From: Zygaena filipendulae
Taxonomy: Eukaryota > Arthropoda > Insecta > Lepidoptera > Zygaenidae
Length of the DNA: 64,000 bases
Assembly: GCA_907165275.2 (NCBI GenBank)
Contig: OU015678.1
Span: forward strand, 4,650,001-4,714,000
Direction of reading: 5' to 3'
Below are positions 13,201 to 28,200 of this stretch, in pieces. The position numbers were made by a program, and so were the translations under genes. Numbering within the stretch: the first letter of the stretch is position 1; each line of letters opens with the position of its first letter. The notes below the pieces were generated by a model. That model was not told where the DNA came from. It did no database searches and worked only from the letters and a program-made list of their open reading frames with translations.

Positions 13201-16200
13201 TTGTTATATTAATTTACCTATATATTGTGTTCATTAAATTAAAATATTGATATCTTTTCATACTGTATGTATACCTACATACATATTCTGTTTTCTCTTA
13301 AAAATTATACATGTTAATGTACTAAAAGAAATTCACAATACGAATGCCAATTTGATACAAATTTTAAATAGTTTTCCGAATAATTCTAATAGGGCGCGCA
13401 CGAAAGCCTTTGACCTATCTGCTATACAGGAAATTTTTATTCAGTGCGCAAACTTTTACAAATTAAACTTAAAGGAGTTTTAATTAACACCTTTTTTATT
13501 TTGATAAGTCTTAGTATAAAAAAATAATATTATCGTGAACGAAAGATGTATACTTTGCAATTGATTTATTGGCTACACTATTCGCCGCCGCCACCGCTGC
13601 GCGTGAAGCACTCGTTTTGCTAGGTATTTACGTGGGTTACAATGTACCGACAGCTGATCGAGGTTGATCACCCCCACTGCAACACCCCCGCGTACGCCGC
13701 ACGGCGCGCGCGCCCATTGATATTATTACGAATAGATAGTGTCCATATTTTGCTAATTTAAAGCCGGAAAAAAATGTTTTCAATAAATAATGGAACCAAT
13801 ATAAATTTTTTTTGCGCATTGTTTAAAAAATATTCCTGTATAAATGAATGCACTAATTTGTAAACGTCTGTACACGGAACAATACAAATCGCAAAACACT
13901 TACTGTGCGCTTGAAAAATAACAATAAATAAGTATTAACAAGTGTCGATGAAACTTTTTTCTAAACATATACCTAACATAAACCTAAGTAAGTATTAAAA
14001 AAAAATTGACATTAGTCTACTCAGTATATTACGTTGGCGTAATTTCAGACACGGGCCTGGTACGGACACTCCCCTCTATCTTGCAATATACCTACCTATA
14101 AACTTGTAAAAACTTTGTTTATGCTCAATAAAGTATACAAACAAACAAACAAACAAACCTATGTATAGCTATTTGACTAATTTTTTTTTCTACTTTCTAT
14201 TTAGTCCGTCAGTTAGATAATAAAAAAATAATAAACATATTTAAACATATATATACATACGAGGCTGCTGTGCGGGTTGTCCTCATACAGCCTGTTATCA
14301 CCATGTATATATGTATAGGTACCAATCTTGGAAGCGTTGTAATTTGTTAGCAGTTGTGGATAGTTCGGTGCACCGTAGGTGATCGTGGGTTACGTATTTT
14401 GCTTTTTCAAATTAATGAAAATATACTTGGATAAAGCGCATTAAAGTTTAGGAGTGGGGGTTCGTACCGTACTAAGCAGATAAAAACTGGACCTGCTTGT
14501 GACGTCACGCGACATTTCGACTTAACGTATCTCTGCTATTTTTGCTTACGTTAAAAAAGAAAAAATGTCCAATCTTTTTTATGAATCTACAGGACAGCCT
14601 AAAAATAAATATTTTGTCAAATAGCCTATTGTAGAGCAATAGTTTTATTAGTCAGTCCAGAAAAATCGTCACTTTCAAGTTTCACGCATTATTAATAACT
14701 GTTGCAGTTAAACAAAAATACATACCACATTCTGAAAATAGAGTTTAGATAACCATTCAAATAGTCGAAAGTATTGTGTGCAAGATTAGCTCCTAATCCT
14801 GTCTCCTTTCCCAAGCTTTTCCGCATAGGCCTTTTGCACATTATAAGATTTTTTTTTGTGTCTTACATGCATCCGACAAAAATTACTATGCGCGTGTCTT
14901 ATCCGACATTTCTTGTAATATGTACGGCCCCATATAACAACCAAAGCGACTGGATGTTATATAAGACATTTCTTATAAGACATTTCTTATAAGACATTTC
15001 TTATAAGACATTTTTCTTATAATTTATATATTATATTTTGTATTGAACTAGGAAATTATAGTTCCTCTCAAGCACCACCAAGCACACTTTCTGAACACCG
15101 TGAAGGTTGACTGGTAGAGAATGCCACTGTGGCATTAAGTCCGCCTTTTGTACCATGTTGTGCAATAAGCTTAAATAAATAAATAAATAAAAATTTTTAT
15201 AAGACACAAATATTCTTATAATGTGCAAAGCGACTGGATGTCATATTAGACATTTCTTATAAAACATTTCTTATGAGACACAAAAAAATTTCTTACAATG
15301 TTCACAAGGCCTTAATCATGTTTCATAATAACGATTAAGTATGGTCCTCTAGAATTAATTATCCGTAACTACTACCTATTATATTGTCCCCTTTAGTTTT
15401 CTGATCGCATAATTTTTATGACCACAAACAAAACAAAAACGAATTATGCACATCCATCGTTCGAATCATTATCGGATTGGCTCAAGTGAGCGGTCAAACG
15501 GAATGATCCTACTAATATTACAAACGCGAAAGTTTGTAAGAATGTATGGATGGATGGATGGTTGGATGGATGTTTGTTACTCTCTCATGCAAAACCTACT
15601 GGATGGATTTAAATGAAACTTTACAATAATATAGCTTATACATTTGTCCTAAAGTATATTTAAATAGTAATAAGCGAGAATGTGCCTGCCGATAAACTGT
15701 TTTTGCAGTTTGGCAGAAAGTAGCATTCAGGAAATATGATGTATTGTCTTTAAATAAAAAAATTTAAAAAAAAAAATACATCAGATTAACACATAGGGTA
15801 CTTTTTATTCCGGAATTCCCGCGGGAACTCTGAAATTAACGCGGGTGAAACCGCGGGGCACAACTAGTGTTGTGTAAAATTAATGTCACCGTACCTCAGG
15901 CTGTATGTTAGAAAAACCAGAAAAAATCGTTTAGTTTAACAATAATAAAACTAAATTTTGGAGTGAAACTTCTTTAGGACGTGACTACGACTGAATGCTT
16001 CATTGACAGGAGGTCTTCATAACGACCGCGACATTATAAAAAAAAAAATCTCAAAACAAAATTTTTAAAATGTTAAATATTGAAATGATATTTTTAACAA
16101 TTTCTTATCGCGCTTATTATTTTAAAGATGCTTATTTAGAAGATAGTGTTGGTTAACTTTTCACCAAACTTGAACGAGGTTGAAGACTCAGGACCTACGA

Positions 16201-19200
16201 CTTCTTTGCAAGTTGTTCTAGCCACTGAACCACTATAAGAAATCTAAAAACAAATTTTATGTGACATATTTTCACGATTTTTTTCGGTTGTCGTTCAAAA
16301 ATAGCTTCATTGGCTTCCTAAATGGTTAGGGAAACTTAACAGCTCTCAGTTATCAATTTCCGTTCAAATGTGGCTTCATATTTTAAAAATTTATCTACAT
16401 AACAAAACATATTATATGTATAACAATGTTACATGATGTGGACGTGTTATATAACACAAGTTATTTAACATGTTACATAGTCTGTAGATACGCACCGTAA
16501 CAACGTCATATAAATATTACCTACTCTTTACTGGAAAGTTTACACACAGACGTCATTTTTGTATATAAATTATTATTATAATAAATTAATAATTTTTTAA
16601 CTTACTATTGTCTGCAATAAAATAATAGATATTTAATTTTTATTTCCTTTATTTATAAACCGATTCGATGTCTATACCTATACTTAAATAAGTAGAACTC
16701 ATACTAAAAGAAAAAGGTGCTGAAAATAATACTGTTTGAACATACTCACATCATTTTCCTATGAAATAATTATAATTAATTTACAATTATTAATCTATAT
16801 TTTTAAACATCACCTAGGTACCTTAAATTGTGGAACTCATAAGAGAACTATATTAATGGACCACGATAAAGATTCAATTCTTTTATACAGTGCGTAAGGT
16901 CTAGGTCACGTAACTAATAAAAGTAAGTTCTGATAAATGACAAAAATGACTTTTTCTTCTTCTTCTTCAATTAGGACAATCCATCGCGATTTATCGCATT
17001 CAATTTTGACAATGTATAATATGTATTTTTAGCAAATAAAGTACCTAATTATGGCGAAACGCCAATGCACATGTTAGATTGGTCTCCAAAATAAAAAACG
17101 GTTCTCTGTCGAAAACTAGCTTCTTTCTTTGAAAACAAAATGGCTGGTATTTTTTTTTGTCTACGATACAGACCTTTGAGTCAGTTTATGCGTTTAGATA
17201 GGTGTTGCTATGAAATACTTACATTTAACTGCAGATAACAAAAGCAATACAAAATTAAATAAAACTTTTCATGTAATTATACCAATCGCTGTCACTGAAT
17301 ATTATCTGGATATCTAATTTATAAAATCGATGATTAATTGATGCATTTTTTTTGGCACATTACCATGACAATAGAAAAAAGAGCGAAAGAAAGAAAGAAA
17401 GACACATTTTACGTACATATGTACTATAAGTTAGGTTGTACTATTATAAGATGTGTCGTGATTCTAATGGGCTTGTTAACCAAATTTTAAGTTTTAGTAC
17501 GTCTTGTAGGTTAATAAAAAATATTGGACACGTATTTTTTCATTTTTTACACAATCAAAAAAATAATGGAGATACAATATTAGTTGAAATGCCGCGTGAC
17601 GTCACGCCGTGCCACAGTTAATATCATATAGAGCCCCCACTCCTAAACTTTAATGCGTTTTATCTTAGTACTTTTTCAATAAATTTGAAAAAGCAAAAAA
17701 TACGGATCTACTTTTTTTTATTAATCTACCAGACGGACTTAATAGAATTTTGAGTTTCATGCCCCGGAAACAAGCCTGTTATTGTGCAAATAAAGTATTT
17801 TTGATACAATAGGTAGGTACATATATTTTATATTAATATTAATTCATAACATTTTTTTCAAGTTATAAATCCTGAGAGCGAAATTAGAAATGAACAACGT
17901 ATGTAGGTAAGTGACGAACATAAAGTAGATAGAGGATATACAATTTGACAAAGTTGGAGCGTTTAAATTTGAAATTCATGTCATTCATTTGAAAAAAAAA
18001 ATGTCAAGCAATTAGTTATGAAGTAGGTATAGTAGTATAGAATAGTAGTATAGAGGTATAGAAGTAGGTAGTGTGTACTCACCGGAAGCTAGAAAAATTG
18101 ATTTGTATTTATGTAATTCCCAAATTGACGTGGGGGAACTTCGTGGAAGCATCGAGTAATACATACATAATATTATATACTTTATTAAAACACTCACAAG
18201 AGCCGTTTCGATATTCTATAAAAAAATATATAAGGATTAATTACTGTAAAAAATATATAATTATGATTTAGTAATTTTTGCGATTTTTTTAATTTCGATA
18301 TTACCTCTGTTGTTGTGCTATTTTCCTGGAAAAAAAAATATATCGAAATTTATTTTTGTGTTTATTGCAGAACTCTAAATTGAGAGCTGCATTTTTAGTT
18401 AATATTTGGAAATGGCTACAGTTATCAATTGGGACAGTAAAATAGTCTACAAAAGTTTTAGTTTTACTATGTTATGTTGTATAGTTCGTTAAGTAGATAA
18501 TAATAAAAATATTAGACGTTTTTTCCTGTTTAGTAATCAAAAACTAAACGGTGATACATCGAGTTGATATAAAATATATGATATCTTGTGACGTCACGGT
18601 CCGGCACAGTTTATGTATGTATACAAAATTTCATGATCGCTTGAGTGGGCAAAGCGTGAAAGAGTAACAAACAAATAATTAAACTTAAACTAGCATTTGT
18701 AATAATATTAAGGATTATAGCAGTCGTCTGGTAACCATGGTACAAGGTATCTGGTTCGAGAACAGAAGTGGGCACATTATAGACTGATAGATTGATAAAA
18801 TAAAAACCAAGTTAGGGCATCAAACCTACGTCCTAATTCTTACGTAGTAGTTGAGTACTTACTCCGCTAGCATCAGTTGTGTTTCCAGCTTCACCCTGAA
18901 AAAATAAACAAAAAAATTGATGTAAAAAAAAGAGTGAGTGTCGTGGAACACTTGTTTAAAAGTTTAAACGTATTTTTTCCATATTTATTGCATATATTAT
19001 TATAATTATATTAATGCGTGAAAAGAAGCAAAAATACTAAATAAACTAATTTCGAAAAAAAAAAAATACAGTTGCTTTGTTTATACAGTCTCTATCCCGG
19101 TTTATTTTTATTTTATATTTTGTACCTACTAATAATAGTTTTTAAGTTCGGGTCCTGGAGACCTATAATACAGGTTATCCTAGATTAGGCTCCAGATCTC

Positions 19201-22200
19201 CTACTTTTCTTAATTAAAACACTCTTCATGTTTTTTCGTAGAGCATCCGTATGATGCCGTGACGGAAAATTAATTTTTACTCCCATCCGTACCGTGCGAT
19301 AAAGAACTCCGTTCGTTTACCTAAATAAAGTACCCACACCATTGATATAACTTATGTAGAACTAGCTGTGTGTGTGTATGTAGTTCCCTGCGGTTCCTCC
19401 TGCGGAAATTCCGGAGATCCTGCGGCATTTATGGGATACAAAATATCTACTGGATGTCCTTTTCTGTACCCCTGACAACTCGTTTCCAAAATTTCATGAG
19501 ATTTCACTGGAGTTAATATCGGAGTTCCCGCGAGAATTCCGGGAATAAAAGTACCCTATGTCCTTCTCTGTACCTGCTACACTGCTACGAGAGTAGAACG
19601 CCGTATTGCTACGGTGCTACGAGACTATAACGCCATAATGCTACGGTGTTACGAGAGTATAACGCCGTAATGCTACGCCATTGCGTCGGTACGACATAAC
19701 GGCCGCACTCAGAGCCAACTTTAATGATTACTTAGTTAAGTATAGATTTTTAAAACAAAATTGCCGCAATCAGAGACGTTCAGTAAATTAATGTTAATTG
19801 GCATTTAATGAGATGTAACTTAATAAGTTAAATGCCAATTAACGTTATTTTATTAAACTTGTCTGATTGCGGCAGTTTGTTTTAAAAATCTATACTTAAC
19901 TAAGTAATCATTAAAGTCGACTCTGAGTGCGGCGGTAAGACAAATACTACCTACTTTATGTGCAATGATGACAATAGGGATGTGGACTACTTTTGAAAAT
20001 CAAAATTCTAATTAGTCCGTCAGTTAGAAAATAAAAAAACAATAGACACGTATTTTTTGCTTTTTCCAATAAATTAAAATATACAGAGATAAAGCGCATT
20101 AAAGTTTAGAGTGAGGGGGTCGTGACGTCACTAACCGCTAAAACCGCCATACAAACTGTCTAAATAGTGACGTCACGCGAAATTTCAACTCAATATATCG
20201 CCGTTATTTTTTGATTAAGTAAAAAAAGAAAAAATACGTGTCCAATATTTTTTAATAATCTACAAGACGGACTAAAAAATAAAAATTAGTCAACATGCCT
20301 ATTATTATATACCTAGAACATAGGCTAATTATGCTTACCCCTTCAGGTTTGTGCTCTTCTGTGCCATTCTAGAATTGAAGTAAAATAACATTATAATTTT
20401 TAGGCATACTTCTTTGTTTTAAGTTTATTTTATGTTTGAAGAAAAGTAACCGAGTTTTAAATCGACTGTATACCTAGATATTTAAGACCCTGTTGGCATG
20501 TACTGTTACTTTATTTTGATAAACGATAAAATATTTATTAACTAGCTGTGCCCCGCTGTTTCACCCGTGGTAATTTCGGAGTTCCCGCGGGAATTCCGGG
20601 ATAAAAAGTACCGTATGTCCTTCTCTGTACCCCTGAAAACGTGCATGCCAAATTTCATCCAAATCCGTTCAGCCGTTTTTGCGTGATTGAGATAAGAGCT
20701 CGAAAGCGCATTTTCATCCGACTTGCTTCAAATTTATAGTCACTGCTCAGCTCCTATGTATCTTAGCGTTATGTTATATAGCCTATAACTTGCCCAGGAG
20801 TATGGACAACAATCGTACCAAGTTTGGTTAATCCCTTCCGTAGTTTTTGACCCATGCGTGCACATACAGATAGACAGACAGACAGACCGACAGACAAAAA
20901 ATTTACTGATTGCATTTTTGGCATCAGTATCGATCACCATTCATCCTCCAATATTATTAATTTTGAATATATATTCAATGTACAGAATTGACCTCTACAG
21001 TTTTATTATAAGTATAGATATAAAGTATAAACCACACCAAAACTAAACCAAGTATAAGTAAACTACGTTTGCTTGGTTTCCACGATACAAGCTTATGGCT
21101 TAGTGTGGGATCAAGTAGTTAGATCTGTGTTGTGAAGTGGATTATAAAAAAAAATATAAAATTAATATCTTACCTCAGTCTTCTGCGTGAACAAAGTCAA
21201 TACAGTCATCATTAAGTAGAGTTGTTTTTTTATTTCTCTAATGTACTGACACGTCAGGTCTACAGTATATTTTTTTCTTCTAATAAAAAAACTCAACAAG
21301 AAAGAAAGATGTTAAATATGTAGTTACGTACTTCTCCACTTTCGGGTTTCTGTAAGAATAAATTAATTTATTATAAATATGGCTTCATTTTTATTTAAAA
21401 ATTATTATTGACTGTTAAAAAAGCTAAACTTACAGCCTCCCCACCGTCAGCCCCTTCATGCTGAAATAATTAAAAGAATTTCAACACCTAAAATAGTTAT
21501 TCATCCTACTATTATATAAATGTGAAAGAGTGGATGTTTGGATGTTTAGATGTTTGGATGTTTGTACTCAATCATGCAAAAACGGCTGAACGGATTTAGA
21601 TGAAACTTGGCATGCACGTTGTCAGGGGTACAGAGAAGGACATAGGGTACTTATTATCCCGGAATTCCAGCGGGAATTCCGAAATTACCGCAGGTGAAAC
21701 CACGGGGCACAGCTAGTATAATAATAAATAACAGATTTTTTTTACCGCTTCGCCATCCTGTTAAAACATTGAATAAATTTGTAAAGTAACAATTCATTTA
21801 TGTTTTAGCTAAATAAATATTTTGGTCAGCAACTAAATTTGATGGTTAGCAATAAATAAATTAAGATTGTACCGACACGTCTTGTACCGAAATTATGAAT
21901 GAATTGCTCTATTCAATTACTATTTTTTGCTCTCCTAATTTATAAGTAGGTAAGATCATTAAAAGACCTGCAGAGTTTCTTGTCAGTTCTTCTCAGTAGA
22001 GGACGTATTCCGAACTGACGGTAATTTATAGTTCTAAGAACCAGCTGACGATTATAAGCGATTGTAACAACCAATCCAAACTAGTAAATGACTTTTGAAT
22101 TCGAATTTAAATTAAACACTAATTTTATTACGAAATACAGAGTAGGTACACTCCGACGTGCTAAGCTAGGTTATTTTTGTACTTGTTGTAAACCAATAAA

Positions 22201-25200
22201 CGCGAGCCGAGCGAGCGCAACGAGCGCACCACGGTATAGTGACCGGCGATGCCCCAAAAACTTTGCCTTTTTAAGCTTACTATAAATTTAGTAGCATAAA
22301 AACTTAAATCTTAAAAAAAAAAAATCTATATTAAAATCACTCACCGCTGGCTTTTCCTGCAGGAATTAAACAAAAATTACTAATTAATAACTTTAAACAT
22401 AATATTCTAATTGTCTAATTTCAAAATTCTAATTAGTCCGTCAGTTAGAAAATAATAAAATAATAGACTAGTATTTTTTTGCTTTTCAAATCAATGGAAA
22501 TAAACGTAGATAAAGCGCATTAAAGTTTATGGTGGGGGACTCGTGACGTCATTATTCGGTATAGGTAGATAAGCCCCGTACAAACTGCACCGGGTTGTGG
22601 CGTCACGCGTTTCAACTCAATGCATCGCCAATATTTTATTGATTGCGTAAAAAAAAATTGAAAATACGTGTGTCCAATATTTTTTATTAATCTACACGAC
22701 GGACTAAAAAAAAATTGTCAAGAAGCTAACTGTGTAAAGTAGGTATTTAGGTAATAAATACCTACTGATGGTTTTGGTTGACTTAACTGAACCTCACTTA
22801 AAGTGATGATGAATAACACAACCAATGAGTATACTCACTTCACCACCTCCCTATATAAAACGATAAATACTTACAATTATGAATGCGAATGTAAGTTTAT
22901 TTTTTTGTTTGTTTGTTACGCTTTCACGCCTTAACGGCTCGACTGATCTGCATGAAATTTTGCATACCTATAGGTAGGTACACGTTGTCGAAGATGGACA
23001 TCGGGTACTTTTTATCTTAGTATTCCCGCGGGAACTCCAAAATTAACGCGGGTGGAGCCGCGGAGAACAGCTTGTGGGTATAAATTTTTCTCGCAACGAT
23101 GTATTTATTTTTTATTTCAATACTGCAAATAGATAATGATGACGATTTAGTGCTCAGACAAACCAAAAACTTAAAACTAAAATTCTCGATATAAAAAAGC
23201 GCGCGATTGCTGGGGGTGAATAACCTTTAGGTATTTTACGACCAAACAACAATGTACCGTAAAGTAGAAATTAAAAAAACGTTACCTCTGCAGGTTCCTG
23301 TAAGTATAAATTATCACAGGAAAATAACATAGAACTTTTATGATGTTAATGCTGCATATTTATGTTTAGTTCAATAATACAATGCTCCACGGGGCCTCGT
23401 AAAATAATAAAAAATAATAGATAGGTAAGTACATCTACTCAATTAAGTGTGAGAGAAACCCTATAGCCCCATAGGGCGTCTCGCATACTATCTGTGTGTT
23501 ACTTTAGCTTCACTTAAAAAAAAACATAGTTTAAAATTTCAACGATGCATACCATAGAGCAAATAAATTAACTAGAGAGGACATGTGCGGGGCGCGCGCT
23601 AGCGTTGTAAACATGCAAAAGAAGTCAGAGCAAATGCTCTAACTTGCCCCAAAACTTCTTTTGCTGCCATCCCAAGTATATTTATCACAATATTCCCAAA
23701 ACGGTAAATTTTGAAAACAGGTAGGTAACCAAAAAGCGTTTAATACATTTGTTTACGTTAATGAATGTTTTAGTGCGTGATGAATAGTTTTGTGTGCGAA
23801 AATCACCCGGCGACACTGGTTTTCATCTGTTTTCATACCTACTAAACTAAGTTGATGTCCATTCTATCTGTAATTTACTGTTCTGTGACGCACACTCAAA
23901 AACTCAAAATTACAAATTACAATGGGCAAAATTTCGATAATTATGATTTTATAACTTTACGTAGACGGACGCAGCGCCAACCACAAAGTTAGTATTTTCG
24001 TAAACCTAATATTTTAAAACTATATACAACGTGTTAATGAATTAACTGAAAACTAAAAAGTAGTTTGCTCAGACTAGCGAATCGATCACACTGTATTTTA
24101 AAATTTCTTTTATTTATTTATTTATTAATATAGGTTATATTTTTTAATTTTTACTAGCCCATGTCTAAATTATTTATAATACAATATTTGGCGCGTACGC
24201 CGCCCGCAGCAAAAAAATCGACCCGGTAGGCGCGGGCGTAGCGCTTGGAATTTCGTAGATAGGTCACCTCCAAACTAATGTTGAATAACTTTTAAAGTAT
24301 AAATTTTTTCGACATAAAATATATTTTAATCATATTATTGTTTGTTTTTTTAAATGGGGTGTATCAGGTTTTCAGTTAATTCATTAACACGTTGTATAGA
24401 TAGGTAGTTATGAATTTCGGGACACACTTGATAACTCTAAAAAGTAGGTAAGTACCTATATCCTATATGAAACTCAGGAATAATGGAGTTATTCGTCAAC
24501 TCGCACGTATCAAACTCGTGAGTGCGCGCGAGTTGGCACCTTCCGTTTTTACCTATTTTTTTTGTCGTCAACTCGCTTGTACATATAAAGTACAGTCAGA
24601 TAAAGCTTGAAACTAAAAACTATAAATATATTGTCCACGCTAGCCGCTGATTCGGATAAGTAGGTTCAGTAATAATTTAGATGATAATAAGCGAAATGCT
24701 GCAATCACATATTGTGATATTATTGTTATGTGTAGTTATTTGTTCAGATTATATTATAGAGATTAGATAGTTTAACATCTTCCACATTGCACAAAATCAT
24801 GTGATAAACCCATCGATCTCATAATTATAAAAAGTAGATACACAGTCAGCGTCAAAAAATGTTCTACTGAAATAAGCACCCACTTGAACATTTGGGTGCG
24901 CTTTTAAATACCTTGTCCTACAGTGTCGAAACTCGGTGATAAAATTTTATTTTATATATAATATTATTATTTATATTTAATTTATGATCATACCAACTAT
25001 AACCACAGCTATAACTACGTAAACACGACTGTGGACAGTTTTTAAGTGAACTTTAGTATGGGACTGTGTATCTACTTTTTACACGCTTTTTATTAGCTTC
25101 AGACGTATGTTAGTATGTAACGAAATCTTTGAACATAATTTTGACCCCTTCAAAACGTCGGATTAACTTGAAATTTGACAAACTTATAAGGGCCGATGAA

Positions 25201-28200
25201 AATTAAATATTTTAAACAGTTTGACCCGTTAAACGTACTAGGATAATCAGGATTAGCGATTTTTTTTTTGTTTTCCTGAGACCCGGAGTGTCTGCGTCAA
25301 GACCAATAAGGGAAACTACCAGGCACGATAGTTTAAAAAATTAAAAAATAAACTAAAAAGTAGAATAAATAATAGTTTAAAAAAACTTTAAACACGCTTT
25401 TTATAGAAAACCAAACTAAAAAGGAGAAAATAAATTTTAATAAATTTGAATTCAGAATAGTGTATAAATTTTTTTTTAATATAAACTAATAAAATTTTAA
25501 TAAATAAAAAAGTGGGGATTTTTAAGATATTATTGAAATTCTAATCCTTCTACTCATATCTGTCATTAAAATATTTATAACAATTGACACCACGCACCCC
25601 ACGCTTTTTTTTAAATATTTTTTTTTTTATTTACAATATTGTTAATTTATATTTATTAAAATTTTTATACACTATTCTTAATTCAAATTTATTAAAATTT
25701 ATTTTTTACTTTTTAGTTTGATTTTCTATAAAAAGCTTGTTTTTTAGTTTTTTTAATTAACTTTAAGAGATCGATGGATAAACCAAAATCTCGAGTCATT
25801 GTAAATTTGTTGATTATTGGGTAAATAATATTATTGTTATGTTGATTTGTATTATACATAAAATATCTATCTCGAAAACGATAAGTATTATGTTTTATTT
25901 TAAAGTCAAGTCGTATAAAATTTTTATACATTTAAAGTGGGTTCCTGCCTTAATAATATATACCTTATGTGTATTAATTTTCAAAAATGACTCTTAACTA
26001 ACTAGCTGACTCTACTCATTTTCACGGTTGAGCGAGTTAACGACAGAAAAAGTAGGTAAAAACGGAAGGTGCTTACTCGCGCACACGCACGAGTTTGACA
26101 TGTGCGAGTTGATTATTCCAATCAGTGAAAGAACCCTTAAAATCAATTCAGTAGTTCTAGAGATTACTACAACATCTAAACTTACAAAATATAGGTACAA
26201 ACTTATTTGAACGACTTACATCTTGCTGTTACATAAAAAAAATTACATGAAAAGGATTCACAAATGCTATTTTTTCTTACTCTAAATAGATAATTTATCA
26301 AACCACCAAACCATATAAGTTTTTTTTTTATGTCATAGGGGGCAAACGGGCAAGTGATGGTAAGTGATTGCCGCCGCCCATAGACATCTGCAACACCAGA
26401 AGGTGTAGGCGCATTGCCGGCCTGGAATGGGGATGGGAACTGGCTTTCAAGTGGGGCTGCCGGAACACACCGTCAGGTGCTTGGCGACAGATTTGCAACT
26501 CGAAGGCGGTAGCTAGCCAGCCGGGCACTAGAGAGCGGCCTACCGCCATGCTATGGTTTCCTCACGATGTTTATGTAATTCACCAAACATTTCATTATTA
26601 TCAGAAAGATAAATCTACCTAGGTAATACTTACTACTTATAAATGAGCAATATCTAGGTATATAGGCACCTACAAGAATTGATAATAATTGGACGCAGAT
26701 AAGCAATAACATGTTAACCCACAAAATTAAGTTATTGATTCAGAACGATTTATTGAGAGTTAGGGAACGTTTTTTAATTATGTGTTCACCTTATTACATT
26801 GCTTAAATATGTAACTAAATATTGAACATAAAAAATGTTGACACAAAATGGCGCTCCTACTTTTAAAACACGATTTACTCAAAATTTCTTCAGTGTGGGT
26901 TAACACACTATTGCTTATCTATGTCCAATTTATCTAATCTGAATCTCGGAAACGGCTCCAACGATTTTCATGAAATTTAGTAGGTACCTATGCAAGGGGT
27001 TTTGGGGGCGATTAATAGACCTAGCTAGGTTTCATTTTTAGAAAACGTCGTTTTGTCTTCACAACAGATGGCGCTACGAACGAAGCTCGGTCACCCAGAT
27101 ATTGTGTAATTAATTATTATCGTGTCTAAAAACTGGAATCACATTATGACTTCCAGAGTGGCGTACAAAGCTTTACCTAAATTAATCAATTTTGTTCTAT
27201 TTACCGGCTGGAAAAAGAAAACAGTAAAAAAATCAGTTGGTACCTTTCCATCAAAACACTTGTTTTGTATATATTTTTACATTTCCACTTACGACTGGCA
27301 CCGTGTTTATAACGGCAAAGGAGATCAATGACAGAAGACCGATTATCCAAAGATGCATTCTGAAATAAAATATGTACCTATGTAATATGTATAGGATGTA
27401 TTTATTTAGTGAAATGTACAGGCCCGGATCTACGTGGGAGAAGTGGGTGCACTCCCCCTCTCTCCCCTAATCTGATACTAACTAAGTACATGCCGATATA
27501 AAAAATGTAAACTCATTTAACGTATTTAAAAACATTGTCACAATATGTTTTAAGTAGTGATTATATTATGATCTTTGATTATTATACGTTAATGAGATTC
27601 CTACCCATTACTAATGTGACGACTTTGTTTTAGACTTTTATTAATATTCTCATGTAAGCGATTTTTATCTTTTTTGAGAATAAATTCTTCTTTAAACTTA
27701 ATCAGACCTTAGAAAAATCTCTGATCATCCTGTTAAATGTTGTTATTCTAAAAATTGCGTGGTGAAATCATTATTCCCCCAGACAACCAAAGTCTAGGTC
27801 TGTCGTGACTCGTGATAGCATAGTCTTTTGATTTGGATTATCTATATGGTAAGTATATACTATAGCTGTGCCCTGCGGTATCCCCCACGCGAGTTTCGGA
27901 ATTCCCGCAGGATCCATTACAAAATAAAAGTACCCTAAGTTACTCCGTATAACATTATGCAGCTATCTGCCAGTGAAAGTTCCGTTAAAATCAGTGCAGC
28001 CGTTTCAGAGATTAGCCGGAAAAAACAACAGGCACAAAAATAAAAAAATAAATTATTCACCTATAAGTACCTACATTCATTTATGTATTTGGTGAAAAGC
28101 TGTTAATTTAGGATTACAACCAGACACTTCAATTTTGTTTAGTTATAGTTATATAACCTATAGAATATAGAACGTTTATTAAAGTTGGTTTAATTTTTTC

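Noticed and set aside
13275..13290. Extra 9-nt exon (N M Y)
   Set aside because: The upstream region is purine-rich rather than pyrimidine-rich.
23806..23820. Extra 9-nt exon (C R R) before GTGATT
   Set aside because: The acceptor and donor are both weak, and the residues do not fit the acidic neighbours.
26368..26622. 84-codon plus-strand ORF
   Set aside because: It is antisense to a dispersed retro-repeat that also yields frames at 39451-39799; there is no domain.
27122..27331. Minus-strand MERYQLIFLLFSFS as a signal peptide for the micro-exon gene
   Set aside because: The position is upstream as needed, but the nearest donor (before GTAAAT) leaves phase 2 while all following exons need phase 0, and a stop follows at once. 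The true leader remains unidentified.
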